Source: JACKAL01 sp964400355 (GTDB lineage Bacteria > Bdellovibrionota > Bdellovibrionia > Bdellovibrionales > JAGQZY01). Taken from it: a stretch of 64,000 nucleotides of DNA. Shown here one piece after another: positions 1 through 8,731 of the stretch; the stretch's first letter is position 1, and every line of letters begins with the position of its first letter. The notes under the pieces were generated by a model that saw only the letters and a list, made by a program, of their open reading frames with translations, did not search any database and was not told the origin of the DNA. Location of the stretch: assembly GCA_964400355.1 (NCBI GenBank), contig CAYNTO010000001.1, positions 494,093 to 558,092 on the forward strand, in the 5' to 3' direction. A program made the translations under genes and the position numbers.

Positions 1-510
1 TGCAAGAATATTCCAGATCGTTACAAAGCCTGGTACCGCCAAAACGTGTATTCCAATGGCACTGTTGATCAAAGAGCGCTGATTCCACATCCACGTCTCA
101 CCAACACCATCCATGACATCCGTATCACTCACGAAGCGAGTGGCACACGCATTCAGGGTTATCGTACTATCACAGACCTCATAAAAACATGCCAAGTGCA
201 AGTGAACGCAGTGATCGCCAGCGATGCGGCTTGGAGAGCGGCTCTTGCCAAGGTAAACATTGTGCGATCAGAAATTATCTGTTACCCCACTTTGGGTCAA
301 GCCTCAGAGGAAGACATGCACATTTACTATCCGGCAAATCCTTTGTCGCTCACGGTGTACAATCGCAATGGAACTTCGCAGACCGGAAACTTTGGATGCA
401 TGTACGAAAACCGCGTAGAGAACGGTTACGAGTTAGAAAATCTAATCAAGAAGTATCTCGATGCGCAAACCGCTAAGTGTTCATCGAATCTTTCAGAACT
501 TTATCAATAA
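1..510 (+). CDS. Hypothetical protein, 5' end cut by window edge
   Basis: The reading frame is open from base 1 (Cys-Lys-Asn-Ile-Pro...) to the TAA at 508-510, so about 169 residues of the C-terminal part are visible and the true start lies outside the window. A GTG at 46 could start a shorter product, but no ribosome binding site precedes it. The visible part is mixed polar/hydrophobic with four Cys residues, suggesting a periplasmic or exported protein. I do not recognise a family. It converges on the penicillin-binding protein gene and ends 57 bp before a strong bidirectional terminator. Confidence 0.6.
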   Translation, partial: CKNIPDRYKAWYRQNVYSNGTVDQRALIPHPRLTNTIHDIRITHEASGTRIQGYRTITDLIKTCQVQVNAVIASDAAWRAALAKVNIVRSEIICYPTLGQASEEDMHIYYPANPLSLTVYNRNGTSQTGNFGCMYENRVENGYELENLIKKYLDAQTAKCSSNLSELYQ

Positions 511-567
511 TGCCCTTGGATGGCCCGGCGACAACTCCGGGGGAGGGACTCGTCGGGCCTCCACATT

Positions 568-606
568 TAAATAAAAAAGAGGGCCGCGCGCCCTCTTTTT
601 TATTTA
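568..606. terminator. Bidirectional rho-independent terminator
   Basis: A GAGGG/CCCTC stem (579-583 with 91-95 of the same hundred) is extended outward by A6/T6 and further A-T pairs, with a GC-rich loop. It lies between two convergent genes, so the T-tract works on either strand. Confidence 0.85.
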
Positions 607-634
607 GGAAATGTGCCAGATACGGTCGTGACGT

Positions 635-1885
635 TTACTTAGCCGCTACCGCCATGTCATCAGAGAATGCTTTTTTGATAATTGTTTGACTCAGGTACGA
701 GGACTTCACTGTCCAGTATTTTTTGTTTACGATGACGGCCCCAATGGCTATTTTGCGATTGCCATCACTGGCAAATCCCACAAACCAATCCACTTGCCCG
801 CGTGGCTCGTCGCCGTTGAGGTGACCCGATTTACCGCCAACTTCGAGAAAGTTGAATTTACGATCGCGAAGAAGGTGAGCGAAGCTCTTGCGAGATGTGC
901 CCTCTTTAACAGTTGCGGACATCAGCTCTTTCACTTTGGCCGCCGACTTTTCAGTCATGATCTGCGCGATCTCAATTTTTTGTCCTGTGTATACGACTCG
1001 ATTTGTACTGTCGCGAAGTTCTGAAACCATAAAAGGAGCGATCATCTGCCCCCCGTTCACGACAGAGGCTGCGATCATCGCACCTTGTACAGGGCTCATG
1101 CGATTGGCGCGATTGTAGCCTGAAGCCACTTCAGTGAGTTGAAAGTTTTTCTCGGTAGGTACGATGGCCGTGCCAGGGTCCACTGGGAAATCGGTAGGGA
1201 TCTGTTGGTTGAACATGAACTTTTCTGCGTACACCGACAAGTCGTCGGGTTCCACATTGTTGAGTCCGATTTTTCCAAACGGAGTGTTCATGGATTTGGC
1301 GAAAGCCTCACGTAAAGTCACTGTGCGTGTCCACCGCGTGATCTTGTCTTTCATCACATTGGATTTATAAAGCGTCCAATTGCCACCATTGAACTGAATC
1401 TTGTGTTTTGGAGAGAGGCCATACTTATCGATCGCTGCAGTCGCAGTAATGATTTTAAAAACCGAAGCGGCCGGGTAAGTGGCCTTGCGCAGGAGATTAA
1501 TGTTCTCATCCGATTTTTGAAAACTGGAGTACACGAGAACTTCACCGGTCTCCGCATCCATCATAAACACCGCAGCATAATCCGGGCGGTACTTGCGCAG
1601 AGTTTTATCGGTGTAGCTTTGCAGATCTTCATCCAGCGTGTATTTCACCGAGACATCTTCTGGGTGGTCGTTGACCAAAGCTACCTGCAGTTGCTCAGGA
1701 AGTTCCATTTTATTCAAGGGCACCGCAAGCGCTTGTGACACTTTGGCGCGAATGTTCATGGAGGTTTCTATTTTGGTGTCATCGGTCTCTAGGGCCGTGC
1801 TAACAGCGTTCACAGCACCAAGGCTGCAGAGAAAGAGCGTGATGATTCCGAGGATGGCGTAGCGAGGAGTAATTTTGAATCGCAT
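635..1885 (-). CDS. Penicillin-binding protein, transpeptidase domain
   Basis: This 416-residue protein has an N-terminal hydrophobic segment (about residues 9-28), so it is probably anchored in the inner membrane with its catalytic part in the periplasm. The three active-site motifs of the penicillin-binding transpeptidase family are visible in order: SVFK at 141-144 (nucleophile Ser and general base Lys), SMN at 198-200 and KSG at 352-354. The region before SVFK is too short for a full class B dimerisation domain, so it resembles a minimal transpeptidase or YbgF-unrelated OXA-like fold rather than PBP2 or PBP3. It probably cross-links peptidoglycan. It is monocistronic, convergent with the upstream partial gene and shares its terminator. 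Confidence 0.85.
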   Translation of the reverse strand: MRFKITPRYAILGIITLFLCSLGAVNAVSTALETDDTKIETSMNIRAKVSQALAVPLNKMELPEQLQVALVNDHPEDVSVKYTLDEDLQSYTDKTLRKYRPDYAAVFMMDAETGEVLVYSSFQKSDENINLLRKATYPAASVFKIITATAAIDKYGLSPKHKIQFNGGNWTLYKSNVMKDKITRWTRTVTLREAFAKSMNTPFGKIGLNNVEPDDLSVYAEKFMFNQQIPTDFPVDPGTAIVPTEKNFQLTEVASGYNRANRMSPVQGAMIAASVVNGGQMIAPFMVSELRDSTNRVVYTGQKIEIAQIMTEKSAAKVKELMSATVKEGTSRKSFAHLLRDRKFNFLEVGGKSGHLNGDEPRGQVDWFVGFASDGNRKIAIGAVIVNKKYWTVKSSYLSQTIIKKAFSDDMAVAAK

Positions 1886-2032
1886 TTGATTAGGATAGTT
1901 CTAAAACGAGTCCTGACTCAAGGCCAGATTTGCTTTTTTTGCCGAATAAAAATCAGCTCTTAGCGGCTGAGGGCGCAAATTTCCGGCCTTGTCTCAATTT
2001 GAGAAAAATAGCATAAAGTCATTCGCCATTTG

Positions 2033-2554
2033 CTACGTTTCACGCTTCCAATTTTGCTCTCCCAGATAGTCGGCTTTGCCAATATCCACTCCGGAAAAAC
2101 GCAGAATTCCATAGACAGTGGTGACGTGAAAATAAAAATTGGGGAGTGCGTGCTGAACCAAATAGTTGTGCCCATCGAGATAGTGGCCCGGATACCAGGG
2201 ATAGGTCACTTTTCGTGTTTCGTAACCCACAAAATTTTGCGGTTCAATGGATTGCATAAAGTGAATGGCATCGTCGAGACGGTTAAAATAATCGTCGAAC
2301 GTTTTGATTTCGGAAGTGTACTGCTTGGCCTCAATACCTGTGAGGCGTGCAACGCAAAATCGAGCCACGTCACAGGCGATTTCCACTTGTTTACCGAGTG
2401 CAAATTGATCGGGTGCAAGGCGCGTTTGCAATAGTATTTGCGGTTCGATGCCCTTGGTTTCAGCATGATGCTTGGCCTTCATCATCAGATTTTTCACCGA
2501 TTTTAACGTTAATATGAACTGCGGTACGGTGATTTCAAAGACAGTTATCTGCAT
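2033..2554 (-). CDS. DUF1993 family protein
   Basis: The protein reads MQITVFEITVPQF..., then a stretch with RLAPDQF, QVEIACD and HALPNFYFHVTT, which are hallmarks of the DUF1993 family (helical bundle related to DinB-like proteins, molecular function not established). I chose the start at 2554 because an AGAGGGA ribosome binding site sits 7-8 bases upstream and family members begin close to this point. The frame stays open for another 35 codons upstream, but that extension is Cys/Arg-rich and unlike the family. Length is 173 residues, normal for the family. It is a single gene with no obvious operon partner. Confidence 0.8.
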   Translation of the reverse strand: MQITVFEITVPQFILTLKSVKNLMMKAKHHAETKGIEPQILLQTRLAPDQFALGKQVEIACDVARFCVARLTGIEAKQYTSEIKTFDDYFNRLDDAIHFMQSIEPQNFVGYETRKVTYPWYPGHYLDGHNYLVQHALPNFYFHVTTVYGILRFSGVDIGKADYLGEQNWKRET

Positions 2555-2811
2555 GCAAGTATCCCTCTTTACAAATGGTATGCGCATTCGGCAGAGAGTA
2601 CAAGCACAGGACCACCTCGGCCTAAGTCGAGGTGAATAGCAGTTGAGAATCGGTCCCACTGGGAGGGGAAATGGCGCTTTCTGGTATCTCTCTGAGCGTC
2701 AACCCGTAGACGCTGCCGCTACATTCCGTATAATGATTCACGAAACGGAAAATAAGAATCAACAGAATATGGAAAACTTCGTATTCGCTTTTTTCCCCAC
2801 AAGGAGTACCT

Positions 2812-3195
2812 ATGAAATCACTATTAATGGTCGCACTTACAGTTTTCGGAATGCACGCATTTGCTGCCAACACACCGGCTGCAAACTGCGAAGACGCATC
2901 GAAGTTTCCAGAAATCTCAAAAGCAGAATTGCAAACGCAAATCAAAAACAATTCCGCTTATGTTATCGATGTGAACGGTTCCAAATCTTACGCTAAAAAA
3001 CACATTGATAGCGCCGTAGATTTTGAAACCATCAAAACAAACGTTGCCACAAATATGCCCGCCGATAAGAGCAAGCTTATCGTTGCGTATTGCGGTGGTC
3101 CTTCGTGCGTTGCCTGGAAAAAAGCCGCCGTGGAAGCGTGCAAGGCAGGTTACACCAACGTGAAGCACTTTAAAGATGGCATCAAAGGTTGGTAA
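2812..3195 (+). CDS. Periplasmic rhodanese-like protein
   Basis: A Sec signal peptide is visible (MKSLLMVALTVFGMHAFA, then cleavage before Ala-Asn-Thr). The mature part is a single rhodanese domain. The active-site loop reads YCGGPSC near residues 97-103, with the expected Cys after the AYC strand, preceded by the YVIDVNGSKSYAKKHIDSA segment typical of single-domain rhodaneses (the usual Asp-Val-Arg is Asp-Val-Asn here). Such proteins move sulfane sulfur or bind thiol ligands, but the periplasmic substrate cannot be told from sequence. An AAGGAG ribosome binding site precedes the ATG. It is monocistronic and followed by a perfect hairpin. Confidence 0.85.
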   Translation: MKSLLMVALTVFGMHAFAANTPAANCEDASKFPEISKAELQTQIKNNSAYVIDVNGSKSYAKKHIDSAVDFETIKTNVATNMPADKSKLIVAYCGGPSCVAWKKAAVEACKAGYTNVKHFKDGIKGW

Positions 3196-3210
3196 TTTTT
3201 AGTTAAGACT

Positions 3211-3236
3211 GTTGGCAATGCTCCGGCATTGCCAAC
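3211..3236 (+). terminator. Hairpin after the rhodanese gene
   Basis: A perfect 11-bp stem GTTGGCAATGC/GCATTGCCAAC closes a TCCG tetraloop 15 bp after the stop codon. There is no T-tract, so it may be an mRNA 3'-end stabiliser rather than a classical terminator. Confidence 0.55.
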
Positions 3237-3498
3237 GCCGTTGAGCACCACGGCTTTGCTGCCATGAGCGAAACTCCATCTCTCTCGATAGACATCATTC
3301 TCAGTGTCTTTTCAGATTCTGTCAGAATTTGCCTCATTTTTGCCTTTTCACACAGCTCATTTTAAACTTAAGCTGCTGATATCGTTTAGCATTTACTATA
3401 TTGCTCCCATACTATTTTTTTTTCACATCTCCTAGCCAATCGCGTGCGCATGAGCTACAACTTCGCCTATAAAAAAGAAATTCCCTTGAGGAGGTTCG
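3237..3498. other. Intergenic leader upstream of pckG
   Basis: This part of a 303-bp gene-free stretch has no convincing coding frame. A 33-codon ATG frame near 3264 has no ribosome binding site and ends in the T-rich stretch. The last 20 bases hold the GAGGAGG ribosome binding site of pckG. I see no clear operator or riboswitch. Confidence 0.4.
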
Positions 3499-5328
3499 AT
3501 GGCTGTTCAGATTCCATCCGCGGTTCGCAGTGCTCACGTTAAAAAGTGGGTTCAAGACATGGTCGAAATGTGTCAACCCGACACAGTGTATTTTTGCGAC
3601 GGCAGCCAAGAGGAATACGATCGCTTGTGCAGCGAGATGGTAAAGGCTGGTACACTCAAAAAACTCAATGAAAAGTTGCGCCCCAACAGTTACCTCGCTC
3701 TTTCTGATCCGAGCGATGTGGCCCGCGTGGAAGAACGCACTTTCGTGTGCACGAATAAAAAAGAAGACGCCGGTCCCAATAATAACTGGATGGCGCCTCA
3801 GGAGATGAAATCCAATCTGACCAAACTTTTTAAAGGCTGCATGCGCGGGCGCACGATGTATGTGATTCCATTTTCTATGGGTCCGCTTGGATCCCATATC
3901 GCTCAAATAGGCGTGGAGATTTCTGATTCGCCCTACGTTGTGGTCAACATGCGCATTATGACTCGTATGGGTGCCAAGGTGTGGGATGTGCTCGGTGAAA
4001 ATGATTTTACTCGTTGCCTACACAGCGTAGGTAAACCCATCGAGCCTGGCCAACCCGATGTGGCGTGGCCGTGCAATCCCGAAAAATTTATTTCTCACTT
4101 TCCCGAGGAAAAAACGGTGTGGTCGTTTGGTAGCGGCTACGGTGGTAATGCGCTTCTCGGTAAAAAATGTTTCGCGCTTCGTTTGGCCTCACAAATGGGA
4201 CAAAAAGAAGGTTGGTTAGCGGAGCACATGTTGATTGTTGGTGTGGAGCAGCCCAACGGCAAAAAACATTATGTGAGCGCCGCTTTCCCCAGCGCCTGTG
4301 GAAAAACCAATTTTGCTATGATGCAACCACCAGCTTCCATGAGCGGCTGGAAGATCACAACAATTGGTGACGACATTGCGTGGCTCAAGCTCGGCAAAGA
4401 TGGCCGCTTGTATGCTATCAATCCCGAAGCCGGTCTGTTTGGTGTGGCGCCGGGCACGTCACCTGCAACCAATCCCAACGCTATTGCGTCTATCGCTAAG
4501 AACGTGATCTTTACAAACGTTGCTCTCACTCAGGACGGCGACGTGTGGTGGGAAGGTCTTACCGAAAAAGCGCCAGAGGGTTTAACTGACTGGCGCGGAG
4601 AAGCGTGGACACCAGAGGTGGGTCGCCCAGCGGCGCATCCGAACGCGCGCTTCACAGCGCCTGCAACGCAAGTACCGTGTATCGACAGCAACTGGGAAAA
4701 TCCCGAAGGCGTTCCGATCTCAGCATTTATTTTTGGTGGTCGTCGCCCATCGACGGTGCCATTGGTTTATGAAGCCTTCGATTGGAATCACGGTGTGTAC
4801 ACCGCGGCCACGTTGGGCTCCGAAACAACGGCAGCCGCTGTGGGAGCTGTGGGCAATGTTCGTCGCGATCCGTTTGCGATGCTTCCTTTTTGCGGGTACC
4901 ACATGGGATCCTACTTTCAGCATTGGATCGACATGGGTAAAAAACTAAAGAACGCACCAAAAATTTACAGCGTGAATTGGTTCCGCAAAGATTCTAACGG
5001 AAAATTCATGTGGCCCGGTTTCGGCGAGAACATTCGCGTTCTGGCCTGGATGATCGGTCGCGCCGAAGGCACGGCCCATGCCGTAGAGACGCCAATTGGA
5101 TTGATGCCATCTTATCAAGACGTTCCAATGGAAGGCTTAGACAGCGTCGACGCCTACAAATTTTCCGAGGCTATGAGCATTCAGGCCGACAAATGGAAAG
5201 ACGAAATCGTCTCGCACAGCGAGTTGTTCACAAAACTTGCCGATCGTTTGCCGGTAGAGATGACAGAGACTCAGCAGAAGCTCATGCGCCGATTCGAGTT
5301 CCAACCGGAAGTGATGATGAACTTATAG
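3499..5328 (+). CDS. pckG: Phosphoenolpyruvate carboxykinase (GTP)
   Basis: This 609-residue protein matches the GTP-dependent PEP carboxykinase family in length and sequence along its whole span. It catalyses oxaloacetate + GTP to PEP + GDP + CO2, the entry step of gluconeogenesis, in the cytoplasm. The kinase P-loop reads FPSACGKTN around residue 263-271 with the reactive Cys of the GTP class, followed by the metal/nucleotide site segment TTIGDDIAWL. The oxaloacetate-binding region (GSGYGGNALLGKKC) precedes it. Start is set by GAGGAGG 6 bases before ATG. It stands alone with its own leader. A GTP-type enzyme fits an organism living on amino acids. Confidence 0.97.
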   Translation: MAVQIPSAVRSAHVKKWVQDMVEMCQPDTVYFCDGSQEEYDRLCSEMVKAGTLKKLNEKLRPNSYLALSDPSDVARVEERTFVCTNKKEDAGPNNNWMAPQEMKSNLTKLFKGCMRGRTMYVIPFSMGPLGSHIAQIGVEISDSPYVVVNMRIMTRMGAKVWDVLGENDFTRCLHSVGKPIEPGQPDVAWPCNPEKFISHFPEEKTVWSFGSGYGGNALLGKKCFALRLASQMGQKEGWLAEHMLIVGVEQPNGKKHYVSAAFPSACGKTNFAMMQPPASMSGWKITTIGDDIAWLKLGKDGRLYAINPEAGLFGVAPGTSPATNPNAIASIAKNVIFTNVALTQDGDVWWEGLTEKAPEGLTDWRGEAWTPEVGRPAAHPNARFTAPATQVPCIDSNWENPEGVPISAFIFGGRRPSTVPLVYEAFDWNHGVYTAATLGSETTAAAVGAVGNVRRDPFAMLPFCGYHMGSYFQHWIDMGKKLKNAPKIYSVNWFRKDSNGKFMWPGFGENIRVLAWMIGRAEGTAHAVETPIGLMPSYQDVPMEGLDSVDAYKFSEAMSIQADKWKDEIVSHSELFTKLADRLPVEMTETQQKLMRRFEFQPEVMMNL

Positions 5329-5375
5329 GTATCAGCGAGCGCTAAGCGCTCGCTGAGGAGGGGCGATTTTTTTAA

Positions 5376-5990
5376 ATGAACTTCTCAATAATTCCTGCAG
5401 ACTCAGTGTCGCTCAGCCTTTTTATCGCGACAGTGCTTTTCACGATATCCATGATTCTTTATGGCGCTCGACGAGTGAGCGCAAACGTATTTAAAAAGAC
5501 ACTCCTCTTCATCTCTCTGTGGATTGTGGGGATGTCTCTTTACGTTTATTCGGGAATGATGACCTCATATCCATTTCCCGCACTGCCACTTTTTTTCGGC
5601 GCGCTTCTTACGTGTGCAGTGTTTTTTGGAGCGAGCCGGTGGGGAACAGAATTCTTAAAATTGCCACTTTGGCATCTTGTGATTTTTCAGTGTTTTCGCT
5701 TGGCCCCTGGAGCGGCCACTCGTGTTGGCAATTTATATGCCTTACGCTCTGATCGGCATTGTCTGCGTGTGGTCAGCGGTTGCAGGNNNNNNNNNNNNNN
5801 NNNNNNNNNNNNNNNNNNNNNNNNNNNNNNNNNNNNNNNNNNNNNNNNNNNNNNNNNNNNNNNNNNNNNNNNNNNNNNNNNNNNNNTTTATATGCCTTAC
5901 GCTCTGATCGGCATTGTCTGCGTGTGGTCAGCGGTTGCAGGTCACGTGATCCTGACGCGTTCGCTTTTGAAGTCGAAATTGCTATCGTGA
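5376..5990 (+). pseudogene. Small multi-pass membrane protein, broken by assembly gap and frameshift
   Basis: The N-terminal part has about three hydrophobic segments (residues 9-25, 42-60, 66-83), then the frame loses membrane character after residue about 104. One frame over, the sequence continues as a hydrophobic segment (VLAIYMPYALIGIVCVWSA) that is also present after the N gap and ends in KSKLLS and a stop at 5988-5990. Removing one T from the T5 run at 5683-5687 and collapsing the 155-bp gap artefact gives a continuous protein of about 153 residues. The frameshift could be real or an error at a contig end. Family not recognised. Start ATG follows a weak AT-rich leader after pckG. Confidence 0.6.
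5787..5886. other. Assembly gap (100 N) flanked by 55-bp identical ends
   Basis: The 55 bases before the Ns (5732-5786) are identical to the 55 bases after them (5887-5941). This is an assembly join, not a biological repeat: two contigs that overlap by one k-mer were placed end to end. Collapsing one copy and the Ns removes 155 bp. Confidence 0.95.
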
Positions 5991-6045
5991 ACCCAGTGAT
6001 TTATTTCGCTGATTCCCCAATCGTCGTGAGTGGGTCGCGTGAACG

Positions 6046-6270
6046 CTAGTTGGCGCTGCTGATCTGTTCGATAATCTTTTTGGCCTCGTCGAAATCCAGG
6101 TCCACCACCATGAGGTCCACGGAGAGCTCGCCCATGGAGATCGGCATGGTGAGGTGCTCGGTGTAGAGATCTCCCTCGGAGAGGAGAAAGGATTTAATTC
6201 CGTGGTATTTGAGTTTTTGCTTTGCGAGCTGTGCATCCATCTGGTTCGAGTATCTTTTAACGGCGATCAT
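6046..6270 (-). CDS. DUF2007 domain protein
   Basis: A 74-residue protein with the DUF2007 (putative signal-transducing, PII-like fold) layout: an N-terminal strand with VKRYSNQMDAQLAKQKLKYHGI, then a middle strand and a C-terminal DLDFDEAKKIIEQI helix. Such proteins occur alone or fused and no enzymatic role is established. It is short and cytoplasmic, with no signal peptide. It lies between the broken membrane protein (convergent) and the VWA lipoprotein gene (same strand, 87 bp upstream), so it may be read from the latter's transcript. Confidence 0.75.
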   Translation of the reverse strand: MIAVKRYSNQMDAQLAKQKLKYHGIKSFLLSEGDLYTEHLTMPISMGELSVDLMVVDLDFDEAKKIIEQISSAN

Positions 6271-6356
6271 TACGAAGTTCCATTCATCTCAGGTGAGTCG
6301 TGGCGGGTGAGTTTCAGGATGCGGGAGCATCCTGAAAGATTTTTTAATTTAGAGTC

Positions 6357-7730
6357 TTATTCGTAACAGTAGTATGTCACGCGGTAGGTGTCGTTCGGAA
6401 GGTCAGTGGTGAATTCAATCTTGTTGCTATTGATCGTGTACGATGTCACGGGTTGGTTGTTGCTGACGCGCTTCACAGAACCGTATGAACCATTTTGTTG
6501 AGCGGCCACACAGTCTAAACCGTAAATCTTTTCAGGGCGGATGATTGAGTCACCGATTACCGACAGAGAAGAAGAGTAATCGGACGCACACACGCTGCCA
6601 ATCACGCCGTTTGTTTTTTGGCTGAGTTTTGCGAACTCTGTACCGTATTTGCTGCTAACGATATGGCGCTGTTTGTTGATCAAACACTGTTGCCCCTCGG
6701 TAGTGTACGGATTGATAATGATCGAGTGAAAAGTAAAGGACGAGCTACCAAAAGTTTGCGAAGCAAAACTGATAAGGTTGTCGCCATTGCTCTTGTACTG
6801 ATTGTATAATGGTTTTGCGGTAAGTACATTGCCATCGACGTCTTCTTCGTATATGGCTTCGTTCTCATCGGAAATCATAATTACGTGTTTAGGCACGTTC
6901 GGACGCAAACAATTGGATTCGTTGCTGCCCGATGTTTTGTAGCGTTCAAAGGCGCGATAAGTTGTATAGATTCCGCGCTCGTAACCGTTACCCGCGTCGT
7001 TAGGATTTAGAGATTCTTCGCGTTGAACCAGGTTGCCAAGTATTGTAGACGCATTCGAAACACCTTTGGTCAAACAGTAGCTACCGTTACTAAAGCGGTC
7101 AAACTTACCATCAGTGTATGCGGCATGAGATGAATCGCTATTGTACCAATCGGTGGTGATAACCGAGATTCTATAAGAATCGAGTGTGTTGATCTTATTG
7201 AGCAGGTTAGAAATACGACCTGCCATATTCGTTTGTATATCGGCCATGGAGTAAGAGTTGTCGATGTTGATGACGATGTCGGCTGTGCGAGTGGCAGAAA
7301 TGGTGATGTCTTTGGTTTTCGTTGATAAAGTATTATAGAGCGACCAGTTGATCACTTCGTCGGCCGTTTCATCTTTAGAATTTACGGCATGTATGGCAAA
7401 CACGTGGGCTCCGGCCAAAAGATCTTTGATTTCGATGCGGTCTACGTCATCACAGGCGATGTCCACATTGTCGAGAGTGCAGGAAACATCTTTGAGTGTG
7501 CTATCCACAGGAATCACACGGTAATCCACGTATTGAGTCTGTGTGCGAACGCCGTTTACTGGGTATTCATTGATCACGATTTTTATGGCGCTGTTACCAC
7601 CCACATAACCGCTGGGAGTGTTGGGGACTGGATTACTGGTATCTACCGTAAAGTCTTTTTTTCCGCAGTTTTGGAATAGAAGAACGATAGAAGTTGCAAC
7701 AGTGAATGAGAAGATAATCGTTTTTTTCAT
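6357..7730 (-). CDS. Lipoprotein with von Willebrand factor A-like domain
   Basis: The N-terminus (MKKTIIFSFTVATSIVLLFQ then NCG) is a type II signal peptide with the lipid-modified Cys at 22, so the 457-residue protein is a lipoprotein. A segment near residues 70-125 looks like an immunoglobulin-type or fibronectin-like fold. Around residue 155-162 the sequence VINIDNSYSMADI carries the DxSxS metal-ion-dependent adhesion motif of VWA domains, followed by helices and strands extending to about 380 (VIMISDEN fits the later VWA strand). It probably binds a protein or surface ligand in a metal-dependent way. Several Cys residues suggest disulfides outside the cytoplasm. It is monocistronic or leads DUF2007. 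Confidence 0.75.
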   Translation of the reverse strand: MKKTIIFSFTVATSIVLLFQNCGKKDFTVDTSNPVPNTPSGYVGGNSAIKIVINEYPVNGVRTQTQYVDYRVIPVDSTLKDVSCTLDNVDIACDDVDRIEIKDLLAGAHVFAIHAVNSKDETADEVINWSLYNTLSTKTKDITISATRTADIVINIDNSYSMADIQTNMAGRISNLLNKINTLDSYRISVITTDWYNSDSSHAAYTDGKFDRFSNGSYCLTKGVSNASTILGNLVQREESLNPNDAGNGYERGIYTTYRAFERYKTSGSNESNCLRPNVPKHVIMISDENEAIYEEDVDGNVLTAKPLYNQYKSNGDNLISFASQTFGSSSFTFHSIIINPYTTEGQQCLINKQRHIVSSKYGTEFAKLSQKTNGVIGSVCASDYSSSLSVIGDSIIRPEKIYGLDCVAAQQNGSYGSVKRVSNNQPVTSYTINSNKIEFTTDLPNDTYRVTYYCYE

Positions 7731-7896
7731 GATTCCCCCGAATCTTACATATTATACAAGCAATTTCAGCGCCAAAAATTGTCGCCTCAATTAAAAAATA
7801 GGCGGTGCTTGAGAAAAAGAGGTGATCAACTTTTGGTGTGTGTTGAATACTTATACGACAAATAAGTATTTGCGGAGAGTGTGTCATATTGAGAAA
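7731..7896. other. Intergenic region upstream of VWA lipoprotein gene
   Basis: This AT-rich stretch is part of a 369-bp gene-free interval between the VWA lipoprotein start and lexA's end. It must carry the lipoprotein promoter on the minus strand, but I cannot point to a clear hexamer pair. No coding frame is supported. Confidence 0.35.
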
Positions 7897-7943
7897 TAAA
7901 AAAAGGTAGAAGCCAACAATGAGGGTACTGAAAACTTCTACCT
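7897..7943 (-). terminator. Rho-independent terminator of lexA transcript
   Basis: On the minus strand an AGGTAGAAG (7943-7935) / CTTCTACCT (7912-7904) stem is followed by seven T residues. It lies about 160 bp after the lexA stop, in the correct direction for lexA. Confidence 0.75.
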
Positions 7944-8031
7944 AAAAAAGACAGACGGGCGATGACAACAACAATAACTTTCACGGCCGTTTAATTTTTT
8001 GATTTGTATTCCGAGAGCAGGAATCCCGACT

Positions 8032-8069
8032 GGAGCTGTTGAAGATGCAGCACGCTCCTCAACAGCTCC
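8032..8069. repeat. Perfect hairpin downstream of lexA
   Basis: An 11-bp perfect inverted repeat GGAGCTGTTGA (8032-8042) / TCAACAGCTCC (8059-8069) with a 16-base loop lies 31 bp beyond the lexA stop. There is no T-tract on either strand. It is smaller than the long inverted-repeat elements elsewhere in the window and its loop does not resemble theirs. Confidence 0.7.
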
Positions 8070-8099
8070 GCGAGACTCTAAGGGGGGCGACCCTTTCTC

Positions 8100-8684
8100 T
8101 CAATACCGAATCAATCCGCAATAAACTCCTTCGATCCGAAAATCATGATCCTCCTTTATCACAATGGGCTTATATTTCGGGTTTGCAGAATGCAGTTCGA
8201 TACTATTTTTTCTTTTAAAAAATGTTTTTATGGTGGCGCCGGTGTCGATCACCGCAACGACGATTTCACCACTGGAGGCTTGATTGGATTTTTTGATCAC
8301 AACATAGTCTCCATCGAGGATACCTTCCTCGATCATGGAATCTCCATGAACTTGCAGGACGAAATCGCCGCCGGCTTTACGCATGCGATCGGGGATTTCG
8401 ATGAACTCATCATGGGTGTGGTGCTCGAGGGGCTTACCAGCAGCCACTTTACCCATGAGGGGCACGCGATTGTCCTGATCGAGAACACGGATAGAGTTTG
8501 CAGTCTTCCAATCCTTTTCCAGGTAACCGCGCTTTTGGAGGGACTTTAAAAAATCCTGCACAGTTCCCGGGGACTTCCAACCAAAGTGATCCATCATGGT
8601 TTGATGGGTGGGGGAGAATCCTTTCTCTTTAGAGAAGTTCTGAATGAACTCAAAAACTTCTTTCTGCTTTGGCGTTAAACTCAT
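8100..8684 (-). CDS. lexA: LexA SOS repressor
   Basis: The 194-residue protein has a winged helix DNA-binding domain (residues 1-67, recognition region near THQTMMDHFGWKSPGTVQ) and a C-terminal self-cleavage domain. The cleavage bond Ala82-Gly83 (VAAGKP), nucleophile Ser116 (VHGDSM) and general base Lys153 (ATIKTF) are all present, so RecA-stimulated autolysis should be intact. I start at ATG 8684 with GGAGG 9-10 bases upstream. A TTG at 8708 in frame lacks a ribosome binding site and sits inside the operator-like repeats. The gene is alone. The recognition helix differs from E. coli LexA, in keeping with the unusual TTACGG repeats at its promoter, which suggest autoregulation. Confidence 0.95.
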   Translation of the reverse strand: MSLTPKQKEVFEFIQNFSKEKGFSPTHQTMMDHFGWKSPGTVQDFLKSLQKRGYLEKDWKTANSIRVLDQDNRVPLMGKVAAGKPLEHHTHDEFIEIPDRMRKAGGDFVLQVHGDSMIEEGILDGDYVVIKKSNQASSGEIVVAVIDTGATIKTFFKRKNSIELHSANPKYKPIVIKEDHDFRIEGVYCGLIRY

Positions 8685-8685
8685 A

Positions 8686-8731
8686 CCGTAATACCTCCGT
8701 AAAAACAAAATTAACCGTAATGATGCCGTAA
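8686..8731 (-). promoter_or_regulatory. Paired TTACGG direct repeats, candidate LexA operator
   Basis: On the minus strand there are four TTACGG hexamers (+ strand CCGTAA at 8686, 8697, 8715 and 8726). They form two pairs, each TTACGG-N5-TTACGG (11-bp period, one helical turn), separated by 12 bases. The gene-proximal pair brackets the GGAGG ribosome binding site and ends 1 base before the ATG. A direct-repeat operator repeated twice at a repressor's own promoter suggests autoregulation. Confidence 0.65.

Noticed and set aside
8660..8708. Alternative TTG start of lexA at 8708
   Set aside because: There is no ribosome binding site, the extension is not LexA sequence, and it would place the start within the repeat array.
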